Below, piece by piece: positions 24,882 to 31,600 of a stretch of DNA of 55,365 bases. How positions within the stretch are numbered: position 1 is the stretch's first letter; each line of letters begins with the position of its first letter. The notes below the pieces were generated by a model that was given only the letters and a program-made list of their open reading frames with translations, was not told the DNA's origin and searched no databases. The stretch is from Myxococcales bacterium (lineage in GTDB: Bacteria; Myxococcota_A; Bradymonadia; REDH01), in the NCBI GenBank assembly GCA_947496715.1, contig CANMDT010000007.1:1-55365 (forward strand), read 5' to 3'. The translations under genes and the position numbers were made by a program.

Positions 24882-26543
24882 TTGGCACATCCCGTACGAT
24901 TTTCCGCCCTTGGCGGCCTTGGTGAAATTGGAATGAACTGTGCCGTCCTCGAGCAGGACGGGATGCTGCTGATCATCGACTGCGGAATGACCTTCCCGGA
25001 CGAGGAGACGCTGGGGGTTGAGCTGGTGATGCCGGATCTCGACTGGCTGGTGGAGAACGAGACCCGCATCGCAGGGCTCGTCATCACCCACGGCCACTTC
25101 GACCACATCGGCGCGGTGCCCTATCTGCTTGAGCAGATCGATCTGCCCATCTACGCACCGCCGCTCGCAGCCGAGATGATCCGGGCGACGCTGCAGGAGC
25201 GTGACCTCGATGACGGCGTGGTCATCCGCAAGTTCGAGGCGGGGAGCCGGTTCAAGGTGGGGCCCTTCGAAATCGAGGCCATCCATGTGAACCACAGCAT
25301 CCCGCAGACCTGTGCGCTGGCCATCCGCACCACCTCGGGACTGTTCGTACACACGGCTGACTTCAAGCTCGATGCCAACCCCCTCAACGAGCCGCCGGCC
25401 GATCTGAAGCGGCTCCGTGAGCTCGGCAAAGAGGGCGTGCAGGTGCTCTTCTCCGACTCCACCAACGTGGAGCGGTCGGGGAGTTCGGGCTCGGAGCGCG
25501 AGGCCCGCGAAGGGTTGCGTGTCGCCATCACGGAGGCCCATCAGGCGGTCTTCGTGTCGCTCTTTTCGACCAATCTGTTCCGTGTCCAATCGCTTTGCGA
25601 CATTGCTGCAGAGACGGGCCGCGTGGTCGTGCTTCTGGGCCGCTCGATGGAGAAGCTGGTGGGCATTGCGCGCGAGCTCGGACTGCTGCGGCTGCCTCAT
25701 GAGGGCATCATCGCCTCCATCGAGAGCGCGCGCGACCTGCCGCGCAATCAGCTGCTGCTGCTCTGCTCGGGCAGCCAGGGCGAGAGCCGCGCGACCATGA
25801 ACAAGCTTGCGACGGGCGAGATGCGCTCGTTCGAAGTGACGCCGAACGACCTGGTTATCTTCTCGTCGCGGGTCATCCCCGGAAACGAGAAGGGGGTGAG
25901 CCGGATCCGCAACATGCTCGCCCGCCGCGGCGCCCGCTTCCTCGAGGATGAGCGGAGCGTGCATGTCTCGGGCCACGCCTACCGCGACGAGCAGCAGCTC
26001 ATGATTGAGTGTCTGCGCCCGAAGATTTTCGTGCCGGTGCATGGTGAGCATCGCTTCCTGAAGCGCCACGCGGAGCTTGCCCGCACGCTGGGCGTCAAAG
26101 AGGCCCATGTGCTCGACAACGGCGATGTGCTGGAGATTGCGCCCAAGGGTGCCAAGGTCATCGGCCGGCGCCACGCGGTCGGGATCGCGATCGACGGCAC
26201 GGCGCTCGGCCCTGTCGACGGCCAGGCGATGCGGGAGCGTCGGCGGCTGGCGCGCCGCGGGGTGATGACGATCTTTGTGGCCGTTGATCTGCGGCGCGGA
26301 GAGCTGCTCGATGGGCCCCATCTGTCTGCGATGGGTGTGGCAGAAGAGGTGGACGAGATCCTCAAGCTTGCCGAAGAGGCGGCAGGGACCGCTTTCGGTA
26401 AACTCGACCGCGAATCGCGCCGGAGCCAGCCGGCCATCGCAGAGGCGATCCGCCGGGCGGTCATGGGTGCCCTCCGGCGGGAGCTCGAGCGCAAGCCGCT
26501 GATTGAGGTCATGGTCTACGACGCGGGTCGCATCGTCCGCTAG
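24882..26543 (+). CDS. rnj: Ribonuclease J
   Basis: A 553-residue beta-CASP metallo-beta-lactamase ribonuclease with 5'-to-3' exonuclease and endonuclease activity on RNA. The N-terminus F-S-A-L-G-G-L-G-E-I-G-M-N is diagnostic, followed by metal motif H-G-H-F-D-H (His70, His72, Asp74, His75), F-S-D-S-T-N, S-G-H-A and V-P-V-H-G-E-H-R-F-L-x-x-H. The length and C-terminal dimerisation domain are normal. The start appears to be TTG at 24882, eight bases after the previous stop and without a clear Shine-Dalgarno, consistent with translational coupling. Confidence 0.93.
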   Translation: MAHPVRFSALGGLGEIGMNCAVLEQDGMLLIIDCGMTFPDEETLGVELVMPDLDWLVENETRIAGLVITHGHFDHIGAVPYLLEQIDLPIYAPPLAAEMIRATLQERDLDDGVVIRKFEAGSRFKVGPFEIEAIHVNHSIPQTCALAIRTTSGLFVHTADFKLDANPLNEPPADLKRLRELGKEGVQVLFSDSTNVERSGSSGSEREAREGLRVAITEAHQAVFVSLFSTNLFRVQSLCDIAAETGRVVVLLGRSMEKLVGIARELGLLRLPHEGIIASIESARDLPRNQLLLLCSGSQGESRATMNKLATGEMRSFEVTPNDLVIFSSRVIPGNEKGVSRIRNMLARRGARFLEDERSVHVSGHAYRDEQQLMIECLRPKIFVPVHGEHRFLKRHAELARTLGVKEAHVLDNGDVLEIAPKGAKVIGRRHAVGIAIDGTALGPVDGQAMRERRRLARRGVMTIFVAVDLRRGELLDGPHLSAMGVAEEVDEILKLAEEAAGTAFGKLDRESRRSQPAIAEAIRRAVMGALRRELERKPLIEVMVYDAGRIVR

Positions 26544-26585
26544 GTCGGATCGGAACTGGCCCCGATTGTGGCAAAATAACAAAAC

Positions 26586-26612
26586 CGACCCGCTAGTCAT
26601 AAGCGGGGGTCG
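26586..26612 (-). terminator. GC-rich hairpin with T-rich flank on the minus strand
   Basis: CGACCCGCT (26586-26594) pairs with AGCGGGGGTCG (26602-26612), with one bulge, around a 7-base loop. On the minus strand the hairpin is followed by a T-rich run (TTTTGTTATTTT, complement of 26573-26584), the form of an intrinsic terminator. On the plus strand no T-run follows. Both flanking genes are on the plus strand, so it would stop antisense transcription entering the RNase J gene, or act as a stable 3' end for its mRNA. Confidence 0.4.
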
Positions 26613-26654
26613 TTGCTAGTTCACTCGGGTTCCGGTGGATTCCGAGGTGGTTAC

Positions 26655-27092
26655 ATGAAGCTCTTCTCGTTTGAGCGGAGATGGATATTGACGGTGTTCG
26701 ACGCGACCTTCTCAGGGGGCGTTGCGACGCTGCCATGGAAGGCGAGCGAGCTTCGGACGACGCAGGCCTTTGTGACCGATGTGTTCCGGGTGGGACCGCC
26801 GTTCACGATGTTCGGGATGCGCCTCGGAATTTGGGCTGTCTACCTCTTCACGCCGCTGCTCGCCTTCGCGCTTCCGGTACCGCTCGGCATGCTCTCCGAA
26901 GAGCGCCGGTCTGCGGCGCTGGAGAAGGTCTCGATGTCGCCGATCTACGTGCTGCGTGAGCTTCCGACGCTGTTCAAGATGATGGGGTCGATGGCCTACT
27001 GCTCCTCTGCCGAGGTGCAGCGGGCGGTGGGGATCGAGCGGCCGGATTTCCGCGTTCCGAACTGGGTTGAGGAGACCGAGCGTCATGGCTGA
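26655..27092 (+). CDS. Small membrane-associated partner of the GMC oxidoreductase
   Basis: A 145-residue protein with one clear hydrophobic segment (about 57-78) flanked by aromatic and basic residues. The C-terminal part, M-A-Y-C-S-S-A-E-V-Q-R-A-V-G, resembles the N-terminal leader region of long-chain alcohol oxidase or cholesterol-oxidase-like GMC enzymes, suggesting that a domain fused in relatives is encoded separately here. The start at 26655 follows GAGGTGG. The 3' end overlaps the oxidoreductase start by 8 bases, so the two products are probably made in step and associate. Function by context only. Confidence 0.65.
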   Translation: MKLFSFERRWILTVFDATFSGGVATLPWKASELRTTQAFVTDVFRVGPPFTMFGMRLGIWAVYLFTPLLAFALPVPLGMLSEERRSAALEKVSMSPIYVLRELPTLFKMMGSMAYCSSAEVQRAVGIERPDFRVPNWVEETERHG

Positions 27093-28623
27093 GCCGAAGC
27101 GGATCCCCGATGGGATGCAGGTCTTTTCGATGGTGTCGGGGCAGGCGCGTATCGAGGACGAGGCAGACTTCGTCATCATCGGCAGCGGCGCGGGCGGCGC
27201 GACTGCGGCGCGTGTGCTGACGGATGCCGGTCACAGTGTCATCTTGGTGGAAGAGGGCCCCTATGTTCCGGTGAAGGAGCGGGGCTACGACGTCTGGACG
27301 GGCTTCCGGAGCTCGTGGCGCGACTGCGGCTTTCAGGTGGCCGAGGGCCGGCTCTTCCTGCCCATCATTCAGGGCATGGGCGTGGGCGGCACGACGACGA
27401 TGAACGGCGCCATCTGCCACCGCATGAAGCCGGAGCTGCATGCGGAGTGGGTGCGTGACCACAAGCTGCCGGAGAACCTCTCGTTCGAGGAGTTCAGCCG
27501 CATCTACGACCGGGTCGACCAGGAGTTGCAGATTGCGCCGGCGCCCGAAGAGGTGCTGGGCCGTCACAACACGCTGCTTCGCGACGGGCTGCAGGCCATC
27601 GGCTTTTCGCACAACCCGATCCGCCGCAACGTGGTGGGCTGCCAGGGGTCGTCGCGCTGCATTCAGGGCTGCCCGACAGCGGCGAAGCAGAGCATGGATC
27701 AGACCTACCTGCCCTTCGCGCTCCGCAAGGGTGCCCGGCTCTACGCCGAGTGCCGGGTCTCGAAGATTGTCCGGGTGAACGGTCGGGCCGGGCTCGTCGA
27801 GGCGCAGTTCGTCTCGTCTCCGGACCGTCTGAAGGGGCCAAAGGCGACCTTCCGTGCGCGGCGGGCCGTGCTGCTTGCTGCGAGTGCGATCCAGACGCCA
27901 CTGCTGCTCGCTGCGAGCGGCATCGGCAAGGAGAGCGGGCTCGTGGGTCAGCGGTTCCAGTGCCACCCCGGTATCAGCCTGCTCGGTGAGTTCGAAGAGC
28001 CGGTACGGATGTGGGAGAGCGTCACGCAGGGCTACGAGTCGACCCATCTTTGGACCGACCGGCTCAAGTTCGAGACGGTCTCCATTCCGCTCGACAACGC
28101 GGCGGCGCGGTTCGACGGCTACGGCAAGAAGCTGATGGAGAATGTGGAGCGCTTGGGCCATCTGGCCTGTTGGGGCGTGCATGTTCGCTCCGAGGCGCAT
28201 GGCCGCATCTACCGCGACTTCATGGGGCGCACGCGCATCAAGTATGACATGACCGATGGTGATGTGGTGCGGCTCAAGCGGGGGCTCAAGCTGATGGCGA
28301 AGATGCTCTTTGCAGCGGGCGCGAAGACGGTGATGCCGGGCGTTCACGGCCTTCCGAAGCGGATGGACCATCCGGATCAGATGGAGGCGCTCGACCAGCT
28401 CGACAATAGCCCGAACCGGTACCACGGCATCGCCTCGCACATGTTCGGAACCGCCGTGATGGGCGCCGACCGGAAGCGGAGCGTGGTAGGCTTCGACGGT
28501 CAGGTGCACGAGATGCCGGGCCTTTATGTGCTCGACAGCTCTACCTTCCCGACCAACCTGGGCGTGAACCCGCAGAACTCCATCATCGCATGGAGCTGGC
28601 TCTGCTCGGAGAAGCTGGCCTAG
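27085..28623 (+). CDS. GMC family FAD-dependent oxidoreductase
   Basis: A 512-residue flavoprotein of the glucose-methanol-choline family. The FAD-binding fingerprint is V-I-I-G-S-G-A-G-G-A-T-A-A-R-V-L near residue 30, and M-G-V-G-G-T-T-T-M-N-G is the second FAD loop. A Cys cluster, G-C-Q-G-S-S-R-C and G-C-P-T-A-A-K-Q-S-M, is typical of the long-chain alcohol oxidase and sterol oxidase branch. Active-site elements are Y-H-G-I-A-S-H-M-F-G-T and G-V-N-P-Q-N-S-I near the C-terminus. It probably oxidises a hydrophobic alcohol or sterol at the membrane; electron acceptor unknown. Start at 27085 with GAGGAG upstream, overlapping the small membrane partner gene. Confidence 0.88.
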   Translation: MAEPKRIPDGMQVFSMVSGQARIEDEADFVIIGSGAGGATAARVLTDAGHSVILVEEGPYVPVKERGYDVWTGFRSSWRDCGFQVAEGRLFLPIIQGMGVGGTTTMNGAICHRMKPELHAEWVRDHKLPENLSFEEFSRIYDRVDQELQIAPAPEEVLGRHNTLLRDGLQAIGFSHNPIRRNVVGCQGSSRCIQGCPTAAKQSMDQTYLPFALRKGARLYAECRVSKIVRVNGRAGLVEAQFVSSPDRLKGPKATFRARRAVLLAASAIQTPLLLAASGIGKESGLVGQRFQCHPGISLLGEFEEPVRMWESVTQGYESTHLWTDRLKFETVSIPLDNAAARFDGYGKKLMENVERLGHLACWGVHVRSEAHGRIYRDFMGRTRIKYDMTDGDVVRLKRGLKLMAKMLFAAGAKTVMPGVHGLPKRMDHPDQMEALDQLDNSPNRYHGIASHMFGTAVMGADRKRSVVGFDGQVHEMPGLYVLDSSTFPTNLGVNPQNSIIAWSWLCSEKLA

Positions 28624-28632
28624 GCCGGCGAC

Positions 28633-31600
28633 TCAGCGGGGGGCGGCGAGTGCGGCCGTGATGCGGGCAAGCTCCGCGTCGCGATCTCGGTGCCAGTCGC
28701 GTGCGCTGATGGAGAGGGTCTTCCAGCCGCGGGCCGCGAGGACCTGCGGGGTGTGGACGTGGCGTGCGTGGGCCGACTCGACCTGGCTCCCCTCGTCGCA
28801 GAGGATGCCGAGCGCGTAGCTGTGCGGGTCGCCCGGGGCGACGACGGCGACGGGGACGCGGAAGGAGGAGGTGCCGACATCGAGCTGGGTGGTGTGTCCG
28901 AGCCCCTCGAGCGCAAGCGCGACCTGGACCTTGAGCGGGTGGAGGAAGGCGGGGCGCCGGCTTGCAGCGGAGGGCTTGGCGGCCTGGCGGTAGGCACGTA
29001 GGAGTTCGAGGGTGCGTTCTGCCTGCGCCTTGCGGCCGGCGGAGAGGTGCCAGGCGAACTCGAGGAAGGCCTTGAAGAGGCGGGGGCCTTCGTGGGTGGT
29101 GTTGGCGACGGAGAGCAGCGTGGGCTCGAAGGAGGCGATGATGCAGATCTGCCGTTTGGCGCGTGAGACGGCCACATTGAGGCGGCGCTCGCCACCCTTC
29201 TGGCCGAGCGGGCCGAAGCGTGCGGGGACGTAGCGTTCGCTGTTTCCATCTTTGCGTTTGCGCTGCGCCGGGGCATGGCCGAGCGAGAAGATGATGATGT
29301 CGCGCTCGTCGCCCTGAACCGATTCGAGGTTCTTGACGAAGGGCCGCTCATCCATGCGTTCGCGTGCGAGCGCGGTGCGGTAGTTCTGGTCAAAGAGGGG
29401 GTCGGATTCGCAGCGGCTATCGAGGGCATCGAGGATGGTCTGGCGCTGTTGGATGTTGAAGGTGACGACGCCGAGGCTCTCGCCGGGGCGGTCGACCATC
29501 AGGCTGGCGACGAGGTCGACGACCCGCTCCGCTTCGACCTTGTTGACGCCCTCGAGGTAGGTTGCGCCGTCGACTTGGATCCAGCTGATCTGGGCCTGCG
29601 CAGCCGCACTTCGGGTCGCCGGGATGGTGGAGAGGTTGCCCTGATACATGGCGTGGTTGGAGAAGGCGATGAGCTCTTCGAAGAGGCAGCGGTAGTGCCA
29701 GCGCAGGCCGATGTGTGGGACGCGCGAGCGGGCGAGCACGAGGAGCGATTCGCCCTCGAGGAGCTCGCGTGACTCGCGGTCGTCTTCGGGGACCTCCTCG
29801 GGGTCGTCGGCGCTCTGGAAGAAGCTGGTCGGAGGCATCTGGTGCTCGTCGCCGGCGATGACGACTCGCTGACCGCGCAACAGGACCGGGAAGCCCGAGC
29901 CGACGGTGCACTGCGAGGCCTCGTCCATGATGACGAGGTCGAAGATGGGCTCGCGGGGGAAGAGGACGCTGAGGGTCTCGGGCGAGACGAGCCAGACGGG
30001 GAGGAGGTCGAAGAGGCCGGCCTCTGCATAGGTGCGGACGAAGGTGCGGAGCGGCATGCGGCTGCGCTGCTTGCGCGCCTCTTTGAGGAGCCCCTCTTTG
30101 GTGGATTGGAGCTCGGTGCGGCGCTTGCCTTTTTCGGCGTCGATGACCTGCAGGAGCGGGGCCTCGTTGCGGAGCGCGACAACCCGCTGTGCGGCGCTGC
30201 CCGTGAGCTCCGCGGTGAGCGCCTGGAGACGTGCCTCGGCGGACTCAAGCGAGCCGAGGCTGGTGGTGTTGTCGAGGCTTGCGACGCCCGGTTCGCGGGC
30301 CGTGATGCTGTCGACCTGCGCCTGCGCCCAGCCGCGCAAAATGGCGGAGCGCCATGCGGCTGCAGGGGCTTGGGCGTGCTGGTTGGAGAGGCGTGCCACG
30401 AGTGGCCGTGCGGTGGGGTGGAGCGCAGTCGCCGCGGCGATGGAACGGTCTGCTGCGCTGATGGCGCGTCCCTGCGTAGCGACGATGGCGGCCAGGTCGC
30501 GTAGTGCCTGCGGTGTCGCGGATTCGCCTAGCGTGGGGAAGATCCGCTGGAGTGCGGCGCGCTCGGTGGCGGCCTGCTGCAGGAGGGTAAGCGCCTCGCT
30601 GAGTTGCAGCAGCCGGCTGCGCCAAGCGCCAATGCCGACGACGCTGGCCGCGGGCCAGAGGTCGAGTGCTATGAGCGCTTCGCGGTGTGGTTCGAGGCTG
30701 CTGAGTTGCGAGAGGGTGGCGGAGAGAATGACGACCTGCGCGCGGGCCTCGTCGCGGGAGGCAGGCAGGACGAGCTCGCCGCCGAGTGTCTGGTAGACGC
30801 CCCGGAGTGCGCGCCAGCCGTTGCTGGCGGCGAGGCGGCGCCGGACCTCGAGCAGGAGGGTGGCGGTGACAGGTTCGGCGGCCCGTTCGGGCCACTCCGT
30901 CGCGAGCCAGCGCCGCATGGCGGCCTGCGCGGACCACCAGGAGGGAAGGAGCCAGCGGTACCAGGCAGGGGCTGTGGCGAGCGCGACGGGGAGCATGGTG
31001 CGGGCCTCGTCGGTCTCCTGCGCGAAGACGGGCTGCGGCGTGCTGTCGATGGCCTCGGCGGCCTGCTCCCAGGTGGCGAGCCCCTCGGGAATGGAGCGGT
31101 GGTTTGCAGTGCCCGCAGCCTGCAGCCAGGCACCGCTGCCGCCTGCCTTTCCTGCAGCAGAGGCCCGGAGGATGAGTCCCGCGAAGAGCTGTTCGGCGGG
31201 GAGGTCGAGCGCGCGTGCGACGGCGACTGCGGCGTGGAGCGCGGGGAGGCGTGCGGCAGCCGCGGCAGGCTCGACGCCGGTCGCGCGGAGCAGGCTGTCG
31301 GCCTGTTCGTTGAGCTGAGCTACGCCGTTGATGCGGCCGCGGAGGGTCTCCCAGTCGGTGGCAGAGGAGGAGGCGAAGGAGGCGCGGGGCCGCTCGTCGC
31401 CGGGCTGCAGATGGGGCGAGGAGGCGAGGAGGGTGGCGTGCGGTTGGACGGCGGCGACGGCCTGCGCGAGGGCCTCTGCTGCGGCCGGCGTGAGGTCGGC
31501 GAGTGCTGCCGGCGCAAAGGCGGTCAGTTCGTCGAGTGCGGCGAGTCCGGCATGGAGCTCTCCGAGCGAGGGGAGGTCGTCTGCGTGGCGCAACGCGAGG

